Shown: positions 10,859-17,880, counted from the stretch's first letter. The stretch: 60,234 bases of DNA from an uncultured Bacteroidales bacterium (GCA_937926785.1 CALBBQ010000001.1:1-60234), one strand, 5' to 3'. Made by a program: numbers and translations. Notes: a model not told the origin generated them from the sequence alone.

Positions 10859-11068
10859 ATGGCCATAAGCAAGTATATAACCATAGAGGAACTCGTTGAG
10901 CAGGTACCTGAATCAGTATCGTACCTGAGGCAAAAGGGTATAACTTGCATTATTTGCGGTGAACCGGTTTGGGGTACCCTCTACGAGTTGGCAAGCCAAA
11001 AGGGATACGCCGACGAGGAGATTGATGTTATGGTTGAGGAGATTGGAAGGTTAAAGGATAAAGGGTAA
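10859..11068 (+). CDS. DUF1858-type small protein with a CxxC motif
   Basis: This 69-residue protein matches the DUF1858 pattern: ITIEELVEQVPESVSYLRQKGI followed by Cys30-Ile-Ile-Cys33-Gly and an acidic C-terminal helix. Members are often found beside or fused to redox and sulfur-handling enzymes; the biochemical role is not established. The CxxC pair and the 2-nt gap after the OsmC gene suggest, by inference, a thiol partner for the OsmC protein. Confidence 0.8.
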   Translation: MAISKYITIEELVEQVPESVSYLRQKGITCIICGEPVWGTLYELASQKGYADEEIDVMVEEIGRLKDKG

Positions 11069-11147
11069 AGATTCAAGATTTAAGATTTAAGATTCAAGAT
11101 TCAAGATTCAAGACTTGTCCGGCTATGCCGGATTCAAGATTCAAGAA
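11069..11147 (+). repeat. ATTCAAGA-type tandem short repeats around a CCGGC palindrome
   Basis: Seven or more imperfect copies of the 7-mer ATTCAAG/ATTTAAG lie in tandem, interrupted at 11114-11134 by CTTGTCCGGCTATGCCGGATT, which contains the palindrome CCGGC-TAT-GCCGG. A diverged copy of this insert (18 of 21 bases) lies at 17789-17809. This looks like a dispersed intergenic repeat, not a CRISPR array, because there are no unique spacers. Confidence 0.6.
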
Positions 11148-11171
11148 ATTATTGGGTTTTGAAGGATTAAT

Positions 11172-11195
11172 GATTACATTCATATGTGTGTAATC
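11172..11195. promoter_or_regulatory. Inverted repeat GATTACA-N10-TGTAATC upstream of the asnA leader
   Basis: A 7-bp perfect inverted repeat with a 10-nt spacer lies about 105 nt upstream of the predicted -7 box. It could be an operator, but no regulator is known and chance is possible in AT-rich DNA. Confidence 0.2.
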
Positions 11196-11300
11196 TGCTA
11201 GTTGGCCATTATATGTAGAGTTCAAGGAAAAACCTTTACCGGACTTCTAAATGAACTGAAAAACAACTTTTTCGGTTTTACGCATTTGCATTATTCATTT

Positions 11301-11308
11301 TATTTTTG
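11301..11308 (+). promoter_or_regulatory. Predicted -7 box of the asnA leader transcript
   Basis: TATTTTTG matches TAnnTTTG exactly. A T-rich stretch (TTTTA, 11276-11280) 20 nt upstream may serve as a degenerate -33 element. The predicted transcript would start near 11315, about 20 nt before the first leader peptide. Confidence 0.5.
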
Positions 11309-11336
11309 CATATTGCAGTTGAAAACGAACACGAGA

Positions 11337-11417
11337 ATGTACAGATTAGCCAACACCAATAACAACTCCAATTTCAACAATAATTTATTGTTGAAGGCGG
11401 AAGGTTTTGGCGTGTGA
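11337..11417 (+). CDS. Asparagine-rich leader peptide 1 of the asnA attenuator
   Basis: ATG at 11337 to TGA at 11417 encodes 26 residues beginning MYRLANTNNNSNFNNN. Eight are Asn (positions 6, 8-10, 12, 14-16). An intrinsic terminator follows 27 nt after the stop, and asparagine synthetase lies downstream. Such a run of codons for the amino acid made by the downstream enzyme is the hallmark of ribosome-mediated attenuation, as in the trp and his leaders. Codons 21-25 contain the 5' strand of a 12-bp antiterminator (11399-11410). A ribosome stalled on the Asn codons leaves that strand free; one that reaches the stop covers it. The frame is open further upstream to 11202, but the predicted promoter at 11301 excludes those starts. 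Confidence 0.82.
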   Translation: MYRLANTNNNSNFNNNLLLKAEGFGV

Positions 11418-11453
11418 TTAGCAAAGCAAACTGTATAAAAACCAAGGCCTTCC
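11399..11453 (+). promoter_or_regulatory. Antiterminator helix of attenuator 1
   Basis: GGAAGGTTTTGG (11399-11410, end of leader peptide 1) pairs over all 12 positions with CCAAGGCCTTCC (11442-11453), using ten Watson-Crick and two G-U pairs. The 3' strand is the same segment that forms the 5' arm of the terminator at 11444-11480, so the two structures are mutually exclusive. Confidence 0.75.
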
Positions 11454-11480
11454 AAAAAACGGAGGCCTTTTCTTTTTTTT
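11444..11480 (+). terminator. Intrinsic terminator 1 of the asnA leader
   Basis: AAGGCCTTCC (11444-11453) pairs with GGAGGCCTT (11461-11469) across an AAAAAAC loop with one bulged T, followed by TTCTTTTTTTT. It lies 26 nt after the leader 1 stop codon. Read-through carries transcription straight into leader 2, whose ATG begins 2 nt after this T-tract. Confidence 0.85.
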
Positions 11481-11481
11481 T

Positions 11482-11571
11482 ATGGCAAGAGTAAACACTA
11501 TCAATAATCAGAATCATAATCGCCCGCCACCCACCGGGAATGGAACTCATTGTATATGCCCTTCCCGGTGA
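11482..11571 (+). CDS. Asparagine-rich leader peptide 2 of the asnA attenuator
   Basis: ATG at 11482 to TGA at 11571 encodes 29 residues beginning MARVNTINNQNHNRPPPTGN. Six are Asn (positions 5, 8, 9, 11, 13, 20). A Pro-Pro-Pro motif at residues 15-17 (11524-11532) follows the Asn cluster; polyproline stretches are known to slow ribosomes. The stop lies inside the loop of terminator 2, unlike leader 1, whose stop precedes its terminator. A ribosome completing the peptide would therefore sit on the terminator. I infer a second asparagine-sensing stage, but with a different geometry. The small size means I cannot exclude a non-coding role. Confidence 0.65.
   Translation: MARVNTINNQNHNRPPPTGNGTHCICPSR
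11532..11570 (+). promoter_or_regulatory. Candidate antiterminator helix of attenuator 2
   Basis: CACCGGGAA (11532-11540) pairs perfectly with TTCCCGGTG (11562-11570). The 3' strand shares 11562-11564 with the 5' arm of terminator 2 and fills its loop, so the two hairpins cannot form together. The 5' strand begins at the last base of the PPP codons of leader 2. Confidence 0.55.
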
Positions 11572-11590
11572 TCCGTGAAGGGCATTTTTT
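11556..11590 (+). terminator. Intrinsic terminator 2 of the asnA leader
   Basis: ATGCCCTTC (11556-11564) and GAAGGGCAT (11577-11585) form a perfect 9-bp stem, followed by a T-tract through 11590. It lies 42 nt before the asnA start codon, so it gates entry into asnA. Confidence 0.85.
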
Positions 11591-11632
11591 ATTTCAAACC
11601 GAAATACAGTAATAATCTTAAACATCACAAAC

Positions 11633-12646
11633 ATGGAAACCAAATATTTTGAAACGTTAACTGGCAGCATCAACCGAACTGTTGAAACCGAAGACGCAAT
11701 TACTCTAATCAAGGAGACCTTTCCCAAACTACTCGGCCAAAGACTAAACCTCCGAAGAGTTACCGCACCATTAATAGTAGAGGCAGGTTTGGGAATTAAC
11801 GACGATTTGAACGGGTTTGAAAAACCCATAAGCTTTTTTGCCGAGGGTATAGGTAAACAGGTAGAGATTGTGCAATCGCTGGCTAAATGGAAACGACTAA
11901 CCCTACACCGCTTAGTGCTAAAACCCGGCGAAGGCATTTACACCGATATGAATGCCATTCGACCCGACGAAGTACCCGATGCCACCCACTCCATCTACGT
12001 GGACCAGTGGGACTGGGAAAAATGTATTGAACCATCGGACCGAACGGTTGATTACTTCCGCAAAACGGTAAAGGATATTTACATGGCCATACGTGAAATG
12101 GAGATGCTGGTAGCCGGTCAAATCAAAGGTATTACACCTGAATTGCCGGCAAACATTCACTTCGTTCATTCTGCTGAGCTGGAGGCCATGTACCCTAAGT
12201 TAACCCCTCGCCAACGAGAGGAAACTATTTGTAAACAGTACGGAGCAGTATGTGTAGAAGGAATAGGCTATCCGCTTGCTGATGGTAAGCCCTCTGATGG
12301 TAGGGCACCCGACTACGACGATTGGTCAACCCTTCGCCCCGATGGGTTCAGGGGGCTTAATGGCGATATTCTGGTGTGGCACAAACCGCTGGGAATCGCC
12401 CTGGAGCTTTCGTCAATGGGCATTCGGGTCGATAGCCCAGCCCTGAAACTACAGCTGCAAATGCAAAAGGCAGAAAGCCGGAGCAGGCAACATTTTCACA
12501 GGCTGCTGCTCGATGGCAAGCTGCCTCAGAGCATTGGCGGCGGGATAGGGCAGTCGCGACTGTGCATGTTCCTGCTCCAAAAGGTACATATAGTTCAGGT
12601 GCAGGAATCGGTATGGCCAATCAACATGGGATATGAGGTAATCTAA
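11633..12646 (+). CDS. asnA: Aspartate--ammonia ligase (asparagine synthetase A)
   Basis: This 337-residue enzyme makes asparagine from aspartate, ammonia and ATP in the cytoplasm. It aligns along its length with E. coli AsnA (330 aa): VQSLAKWKRLTLHRL, GEGIYTDMNAIRPDE, SIYVDQWDWE, RAPDYDDWSTL, GLNGDILVW, ELSSMGIRVDS and IGGGIGQSRL are all present. These are the class II aminoacyl-tRNA-synthetase-like core motifs that bind ATP and aspartate. Two asparagine-rich leader ORFs with terminators precede it, so expression is probably controlled by charged tRNA-Asn. No partner gene follows in the same direction within 200 nt. Confidence 0.97.
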   Translation: METKYFETLTGSINRTVETEDAITLIKETFPKLLGQRLNLRRVTAPLIVEAGLGINDDLNGFEKPISFFAEGIGKQVEIVQSLAKWKRLTLHRLVLKPGEGIYTDMNAIRPDEVPDATHSIYVDQWDWEKCIEPSDRTVDYFRKTVKDIYMAIREMEMLVAGQIKGITPELPANIHFVHSAELEAMYPKLTPRQREETICKQYGAVCVEGIGYPLADGKPSDGRAPDYDDWSTLRPDGFRGLNGDILVWHKPLGIALELSSMGIRVDSPALKLQLQMQKAESRSRQHFHRLLLDGKLPQSIGGGIGQSRLCMFLLQKVHIVQVQESVWPINMGYEVI

Positions 12647-12659
12647 ACACATAGTAAAA

Positions 12660-12706
12660 CTCTCTTTGTCCTCTGTGGTAACTTTAACCTCAGAGGGCAC
12701 AGAGAG
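12660..12706. repeat. Dispersed inverted repeat, copy 1 (CCTCTGTGGT family)
   Basis: CTCTCTTTGTCCTCTG (12660-12675) and CAGAGGGCACAGAGAG (12691-12706) are inverted repeats with 14 of 16 bases paired. The sequence shares the core CCTCTGTGGT with 39621-39670. There is no T-tract, so a terminator role is unlikely. Confidence 0.5.
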
Positions 12707-12848
12707 GAGTAATAAGCAGAATACATCCGGCCAAAAATAAAAAACATTACGAGGGTTAATTTTAAAAAAAACACTATCTTTTAGGTGCATTTGGGAACAA
12801 CCCAATTAAACCTAACTGCTGCTTTTTTGTTAACCATGTAAAACAACT

Positions 12849-13547
12849 ATGGCTACAGTACTAATCATAGGTGGCTCTTCGGGTATAGGTCTTGAACTAA
12901 CGAATAAGCTATCGGATCAAGGATACAATGTAATTGCAACCTACAACCAACATAGTATTACTAGCGAAAAAATTAATTTAACATACCACCACCTAAACGT
13001 AATGGACAAAGAAATAGATTTATCGTTTCTGCCAGAGGTGGTCGATGGCTTGGTTTACTGTCCGGGAACGGTGAACTTAAAACCATTCAACCGGCTTAAA
13101 CCGGAAGATTTCACTAACGATTTCGAGTTACAGGTTGTTGGTGCCGTGAAAGTGATACAACGCGCATTACCCCATTTACAGAAATGTGTAAGCCCATCCG
13201 TAGTGCTATTTTCAACAGTAGCAGTGCAGCAGGGCTTCAACTTTCACTCACTGGTGTCATCGTCAAAAGGAGCAATAGAAGGTCTAGTGCGAGCATTAGC
13301 TGCTGAATTCGCGCCCAAAGTAAGGGTTAACTGCGTGGCCCCATCGTTAACTGACACACCTTTAACCCAAAAGCTTATCAACCCCCAGGAAAGACGCATG
13401 CAAAATGACCAGCGGCATCCGCTAAAACGCATAGGCAGCCCAAGCGACATAGCAAATGCTGTTGAATTCCTTCTTTCAGAAAAATCGGCATGGGTAACCG
13501 GTCAAGTTCTGCATGTTGATGGCGGTATGTCGGCAATAAGAATGTAA
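12849..13547 (+). CDS. SDR-family protein lacking the catalytic tyrosine
   Basis: This 232-residue protein has a classical short-chain dehydrogenase fold. The NAD(P)-binding GGSSGIG is at residues 8-14, the serine position is Ser122 (LFSTVAV), Lys140 is in SSSKGA, and the C-terminus ends VTGQVLHVDGGMS. The YxxxK motif is altered: Val136 stands where the proton-donating Tyr should be. The oxidoreductase activity is therefore doubtful, or the protein has another role. It is followed 3 nt later by a second NAD(P)-binding protein and then a photolyase-family gene. This grouping suggests a light- or DNA-damage-linked operon, but the substrate is unknown. Confidence 0.85.
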   Translation: MATVLIIGGSSGIGLELTNKLSDQGYNVIATYNQHSITSEKINLTYHHLNVMDKEIDLSFLPEVVDGLVYCPGTVNLKPFNRLKPEDFTNDFELQVVGAVKVIQRALPHLQKCVSPSVVLFSTVAVQQGFNFHSLVSSSKGAIEGLVRALAAEFAPKVRVNCVAPSLTDTPLTQKLINPQERRMQNDQRHPLKRIGSPSDIANAVEFLLSEKSAWVTGQVLHVDGGMSAIRM

Positions 13548-13550
13548 CCC

Positions 13551-14969
13551 ATGAAAATTCTGCTTACTGGAGCAACCGGTTATATTGGCCAACGCTTGCT
13601 TTTTGGCTTACTACAAGATGGTCACGAGGTGGTGTGCTGTGTCCGTGACAAGCAACGGTTCGACACTACGCGCTACAATACGTCAAAAATCGAAGTGGTT
13701 GAGGTTGATTTTCTGAATGAGGAAACTCTAAAGAACATACCCAAGGACATAGAAGCAGCATACTACCTGATACACTCTATGGCCGAATCCACCGGAAACT
13801 TTGAGGAGTTAGAGGCCAATTCAGCTTACAACTTTAAAAATTATATTCAGCAAACCAGCGCAAGACAGGTTATATACCTTAGCGGAATAGTCAATGAACT
13901 TAAACTCTCAAAACACCTAAGTTCCCGTAAACGGGTTGAAGAAATACTGGCTAGCGGTAGTTACCATTTAACCACCCTACGAGCAGGGATCATTGTGGGA
14001 GAAGGGAGTGCTTCGTTCGAAATAATTCGCGATTTGGTGGAAAAACTTCCGCTAATGTTAGCCCCACGCTGGCTTGAAACCAGGTCGCAACCCATAGCCG
14101 TTACTAATGTGATTGAATACCTGCAGGGTGTTCTGATGAACGATAAAACCTTTGACCAAAGCTATGACATAGGCGGTCCGGAGGTGTTAACCTACAAGGA
14201 GATGCTGTTGAAATTTGCAAAGGTACGCAGGCTCCGGCGATTAATCATAACTGTTCCAGTAATGACCCCAAAGCTTTCCTCCTACTGGCTTTACTTTGTT
14301 ACATCAACCTCCTACAGGTTAGCGGTAAACCTTGTCAACAGCATGAAGGTTGAAGTAATCGCTCGCCCAAACAACTTACAACAAATGCTTGGCATCAAGC
14401 TACTTTCATACGAGGAAGCCGTAAGGCTCGCCTTTGAACAGATTACACACCATAATGTGCTTTCCAGCTGGACAGATGCCCCTACGGGAAGGCTTCAGCA
14501 CGAAAAAATATCAGAACTCATTGAAGTTCCCTCATATGGATGTTACAAGGATATTCGGACTATAGCCATTCAAAACGAGGAAAGAGTCCTTGAAAGGATA
14601 TGGTCGATAGGCGGCAAACAAGGCTGGTACTATGCAAACTGGCTCTGGGAGATACGTGGGTTTATCGATAAACTTTCCGGGGGTGTGGGGCTCAGGCGTG
14701 GAAGAAAGAGCCCAAATCAAATAGCACCGGGCGATTCGCTCGACTTTTGGCGTGTAATCTATGCTAACCGGGATGAGAAACGGTTACTCCTATATGCCGA
14801 AATGAAACTACCAGGTGAGGCATGGCTTGAATTCAGGATTAAGGATATGATACTGTACCAAACGGCAACCTTCCGCCCTCATGGGCTATGGGGGAGGGTT
14901 TACTGGTACCTTGTTATGCTATTTCACGGCATTATTTTCAACGGGATGATTAAAAAATTAGCCCATTAA
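13551..14969 (+). CDS. NAD(P)-binding SDR/epimerase-like protein with C-terminal DUF2867 domain
   Basis: The 472 residues start with MKILLTGATGYIGQRLL, the GxxGxxG motif of atypical (extended) SDRs. The N-terminal ~290 residues resemble NmrA/atypical SDRs (AAYYLIHSM, YLSGIV, LRAGIIVGEGSASFE). The C-terminal ~160 residues (VLERIWSIGGKQGWYYANWLWEIRG..., PGEAWLEFRI) match the DUF2867 family. Homologs with this architecture are common beside photolyase-like genes in bacteria; the substrate is unknown. It begins 3 nt after the upstream SDR and precedes the photolyase gene by 93 nt, all in one direction. Confidence 0.88.
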   Translation: MKILLTGATGYIGQRLLFGLLQDGHEVVCCVRDKQRFDTTRYNTSKIEVVEVDFLNEETLKNIPKDIEAAYYLIHSMAESTGNFEELEANSAYNFKNYIQQTSARQVIYLSGIVNELKLSKHLSSRKRVEEILASGSYHLTTLRAGIIVGEGSASFEIIRDLVEKLPLMLAPRWLETRSQPIAVTNVIEYLQGVLMNDKTFDQSYDIGGPEVLTYKEMLLKFAKVRRLRRLIITVPVMTPKLSSYWLYFVTSTSYRLAVNLVNSMKVEVIARPNNLQQMLGIKLLSYEEAVRLAFEQITHHNVLSSWTDAPTGRLQHEKISELIEVPSYGCYKDIRTIAIQNEERVLERIWSIGGKQGWYYANWLWEIRGFIDKLSGGVGLRRGRKSPNQIAPGDSLDFWRVIYANRDEKRLLLYAEMKLPGEAWLEFRIKDMILYQTATFRPHGLWGRVYWYLVMLFHGIIFNGMIKKLAH

Positions 14970-15062
14970 CCATGTAATGTTTCATAATCGTGTGCACCGA
15001 AGATACCGAAAACGATTCCAAGCATCGCCTTCATGGTTTTTCTCTTTCTAAAACACTGAACA

Positions 15063-16559
15063 TTGAGCAGCGTAAGCATTATTTTTCCGCACCAACTTTT
15101 TAGGCAGAACCCCTGCCTACAAAAAAACCGAAAGGTTATCCTAGTAGAGGAGTACCTTTTCTTTAAACAGTTCAAATTCCATAAGCAAAAACTGGTATTT
15201 CAGAGGGCATCAATGAGATTTTATGCAGATTTCCTGAGCGATAAGTCGTTCGACGTGAAATATATTGAAGCCCAAGACCCACTTTCCGATATACGAAATC
15301 TGCTACCAATGCTAAAAGCCGAGGGTGTTTCGGATGTTTACTATACCGATCCGGTGGATAACTGGTTGGAAAATCGGCTCCGGGCCGTTTCGGGAAGAAA
15401 CGGAATCGAGCTGCATGGCTTCCCTTCGCCCATGTTCATCAACACTCATGATGAACTTGCCGAATGGTTCGCAGGCCGAAAACGCTTATTACAAAACGAT
15501 TTCTACATTTTTCAACGTAAAAAGTACAACATCCTTATGGATGCTTTTGGAACCCCCCTTGGTGGAAAATGGAGTTTGGACCAGGAAAACCGCTTAAGAT
15601 TCCCTAAAAGCAAAAAGCCTCCTTCGGTAATATTTCCGAGAGAAAACAAGTATATCGAGCAAGCGCGAAACTCAGTTGCCAAGGACTTTCCGGATAACTA
15701 CGGCGATGCATACTCAGCATTTACGTACCCCACCACCTACGATGAAGCGGATGCGTGGCTAGAAGAATTTCTCAAAACACGCTTTTACGATTTTGGTATC
15801 TACGAAGACGCAATGGTACAACACGAAAACATTTTGCACCACAGCGTTTTATCGCCCCTTTTAAACGTTGGACTGCTAACCCCAAAACAGGTTGTAGAAC
15901 GAACATTGGAATTTGCCAACAAAAACCACATTCCGCTAAACTCCCTAGAGGGATTTATCAGGCAGATCATGGGCTGGAGGGAATTTGTACGAGGTGTTTA
16001 CGTTTGGAAAGGCAGTGAAGAAAGAACCCGTAACTACTGGGGTTTTAAGCGAAAACTACCCACGGCCTTCTGGTCGGGGAGTACTGGAATAGCCCCCATT
16101 GATATAACCATTCAGAAAGTCCTTAAAACCTGCTACGCCCATCATATTGAACGGTTAATGGTGCTTGGTAATTTCATGTTGCTTTGCGAGTTTGACCCCG
16201 ACGAGGTTTACCGGTGGTTTATGGAAATGTTTATTGATGCCTACGACTGGGTGATGGTACCCAACGTATATGGGATGAGCCAGTTTGCCGATGGTGGTAT
16301 TATGGCTACCAAGCCATACATTTGTGGCAGCAACTATCTGCTCAAGATGGGCGATTTTGAAAAGGGCGAATGGCAAACCACATGGGATGCTCTATTCTGG
16401 AGATTTTTATGGGTTCACCGCTCATTCTTTGAACGAAACCCTCGGCTCAATATGCTACTTAGAACCTTTGAAAAGATGGACATTGGCAAACAGAAATCGT
16501 ACCTGGAAAGAGCAGAAGTTTACCTGGAAAGCCTTTCCGATTTTAATGGTTTCGCCTAG
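15063..16559 (+). CDS. Cryptochrome/photolyase-family protein (FeS-BCP/CryB-like, cluster cysteines missing)
   Basis: The 498-residue protein resembles the prokaryotic (6-4) photolyase/CryB group: SIIFPHQLF at the N-terminus, GFIRQIMGWREFVRGVYVW, YAHHIERLMVLGNFMLL, DAYDWVMVPNVYGMSQFADGG and ATKPYI. These regions bind FAD and the DNA lesion in the family. The cysteines expected to ligate the [4Fe-4S] cluster after the KPYI segment are absent: KMGDFEKGEWQTTWDALFW stands where YCxxC and ACPF are usual. Only Cys357, Cys375 and Cys421 lie nearby, in non-matching positions. The start must be TTG at 15063, because an in-frame TGA lies at 15057 and the next ATG (15211) would remove conserved sequence. 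Role: probably blue-light DNA repair or sensing. Confidence 0.88.
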   Translation: MSSVSIIFPHQLFRQNPCLQKNRKVILVEEYLFFKQFKFHKQKLVFQRASMRFYADFLSDKSFDVKYIEAQDPLSDIRNLLPMLKAEGVSDVYYTDPVDNWLENRLRAVSGRNGIELHGFPSPMFINTHDELAEWFAGRKRLLQNDFYIFQRKKYNILMDAFGTPLGGKWSLDQENRLRFPKSKKPPSVIFPRENKYIEQARNSVAKDFPDNYGDAYSAFTYPTTYDEADAWLEEFLKTRFYDFGIYEDAMVQHENILHHSVLSPLLNVGLLTPKQVVERTLEFANKNHIPLNSLEGFIRQIMGWREFVRGVYVWKGSEERTRNYWGFKRKLPTAFWSGSTGIAPIDITIQKVLKTCYAHHIERLMVLGNFMLLCEFDPDEVYRWFMEMFIDAYDWVMVPNVYGMSQFADGGIMATKPYICGSNYLLKMGDFEKGEWQTTWDALFWRFLWVHRSFFERNPRLNMLLRTFEKMDIGKQKSYLERAEVYLESLSDFNGFA

Positions 16560-16700
16560 ATGAAACATAATATTGCAACTAACATCCCGTACTCCTATTT
16601 TTCGCTTTCAAATTGAAATCATATTATCTCGCCTGCTTACATTTAAACCTTTTAGCTATAAAACATCTAAAAATATGTAACAATTAATTGGGATTTACTT

Positions 16701-16708
16701 TAACTTTG
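16701..16708 (+). promoter_or_regulatory. Predicted -7 box of ilvE
   Basis: TAACTTTG matches the Bacteroidota -7 consensus and lies 39 nt before the ilvE start codon. I see no Ile/Leu/Val-rich leader peptide and no attenuator between it and the gene. Confidence 0.5.
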
Positions 16709-16747
16709 TCAGTACACTTTTTGTCCAATTCATAAACCATTGGAATC

Positions 16748-17767
16748 ATGCAAAACTTAGACTGGAAGAACCTTCCGTTTGGTTACGTAAAAACCAAGTA
16801 TAACGTTCGATGCCACTACAAGGATGGCCAGTGGGGCACCCTTGAGGTATCGGACTCAGAGTATATCAACATACACATGGCTGCCACTGCGCTGCACTAC
16901 GGGCAAGAGGCCTTCGAGGGCATGAAAGCCTACCGTGGTAAGGATGGAAAAATCCGCCTTTTCCGGTGGGACGAAAACGCAAAGCGATTGCTGCATTCCG
17001 CTGAGGGCATTTTGATGGCTCCGGTTCCTAAGGAACTGTTCTACGAAGCTGTGGTAAAAGCCGTTAAGCTTAACGAAGAGTTTGTCCCACCCTACGGTAC
17101 CGGTGCTTCGCTCTACATCAGGCCACTGCTTTTCGGTTCTGGTGCTGAGGTGGGTGTTCGCCCTGCTAAGGAGTACATGTTTGTGGTGTTTGTTACTCCG
17201 GTTGGCCCATACTTTAGGGAAGGGTTTAACCCAGTGAAAATTGCCATTGTTCGCGATAGCGACCGCGCTGCACCCCTGGGTACAGGTACTTTCAAGGTAG
17301 GCGGGAACTATGCCGCCAGCCTACGCGGTGTGGAAAAGGCTCGTAAGGCTGGTTACAGTTCACCCATGTACCTCGATGCCAAAGAGAAGAAGTATATCGA
17401 CGAAATTGGAGCAGCCAACTTCTTCGGGATAAAAAACAACACCTATATCACGCCAAGATCTACCTCAATCCTGGGCTCAATCACAAACATGAGTATCGTT
17501 CAGCTGGCCGAAGATTTAGGTTTAAAAGTTGAACGTCGTCCTGTACCCGTTGAGGAGCTGGAAACCTTTGAGGAGGTTGGTGCATGCGGTACTGCTGCCA
17601 TCATCTCGCCCATTGGCGAAATTAACGACCTAGAAACCGGCAAGATTTACAAATACTGCAAGGATGGCAAACCAGGCCCCATTTCAACAAAACTTTACGA
17701 AACCCTTGTGGGAATTCAGTACGGCGAGATTGAGGATAAGCATGGTTGGGTCACCGTGATTGAGTAG
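16748..17767 (+). CDS. ilvE: Branched-chain amino acid aminotransferase
   Basis: The 339-residue PLP enzyme transfers the amino group between glutamate and the 2-oxo acids of Leu, Ile and Val, in the final step of their synthesis. It belongs to fold type IV, class IV aminotransferases. Lys183 in GTFKVGGNYAAS is the PLP lysine, and MAATALHYGQEAFEGMKAYRG, RDSDRAAPLGTG and GTAAIISPIGEI match the BCAT2-like family. It has its own predicted promoter and terminator and no ilv or leu genes alongside, so it is probably monocistronic. Confidence 0.96.
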   Translation: MQNLDWKNLPFGYVKTKYNVRCHYKDGQWGTLEVSDSEYINIHMAATALHYGQEAFEGMKAYRGKDGKIRLFRWDENAKRLLHSAEGILMAPVPKELFYEAVVKAVKLNEEFVPPYGTGASLYIRPLLFGSGAEVGVRPAKEYMFVVFVTPVGPYFREGFNPVKIAIVRDSDRAAPLGTGTFKVGGNYAASLRGVEKARKAGYSSPMYLDAKEKKYIDEIGAANFFGIKNNTYITPRSTSILGSITNMSIVQLAEDLGLKVERRPVPVEELETFEEVGACGTAAIISPIGEINDLETGKIYKYCKDGKPGPISTKLYETLVGIQYGEIEDKHGWVTVIE

Positions 17768-17788
17768 ACAAGAGAAAAGGTTATAGAG

Positions 17789-17809
17789 CTTGTAAGGCTT
17801 TGCCGGATT
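17789..17809 (+). repeat. Diverged copy of the CTTGT-palindrome repeat
   Basis: CTTGTAAGGCTTTGCCGGATT matches 18 of 21 bases of 11114-11134. It lies just after ilvE; the mutations destroy one arm of the palindrome. Confidence 0.4.
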
Positions 17810-17880
17810 AAAGGATAAAAAAAGACGTCCGGTCTTGATGACTAAATTAGAACTGATGAACCTTTACCTATCGACTGTTA

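Noticed and set aside
11069..11147. CRISPR-like tandem repeats
   Set aside because: Units are 7-8 bases long and directly adjacent, with no unique spacers and no cas genes nearby.
11202..11336. Upstream extension of leader peptide 1 to a 71-residue protein
   Set aside because: The extra 45 residues lie upstream of, or across, the predicted promoter and look random. Only the Asn-rich end is informative.
11374..11937. A 187-codon minus-strand ORF over the asnA leader and 5' end
   Set aside because: It is antisense to asnA and to the leader hairpins, and its translation has no recognisable features.
14970..15062. A 22-codon minus-strand ORF before the photolyase gene (starting MKAMLGIVFGIFGAHDY)
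   Set aside because: It lacks a promoter, lies between two same-direction genes and matches no known small protein. Chance is more likely.
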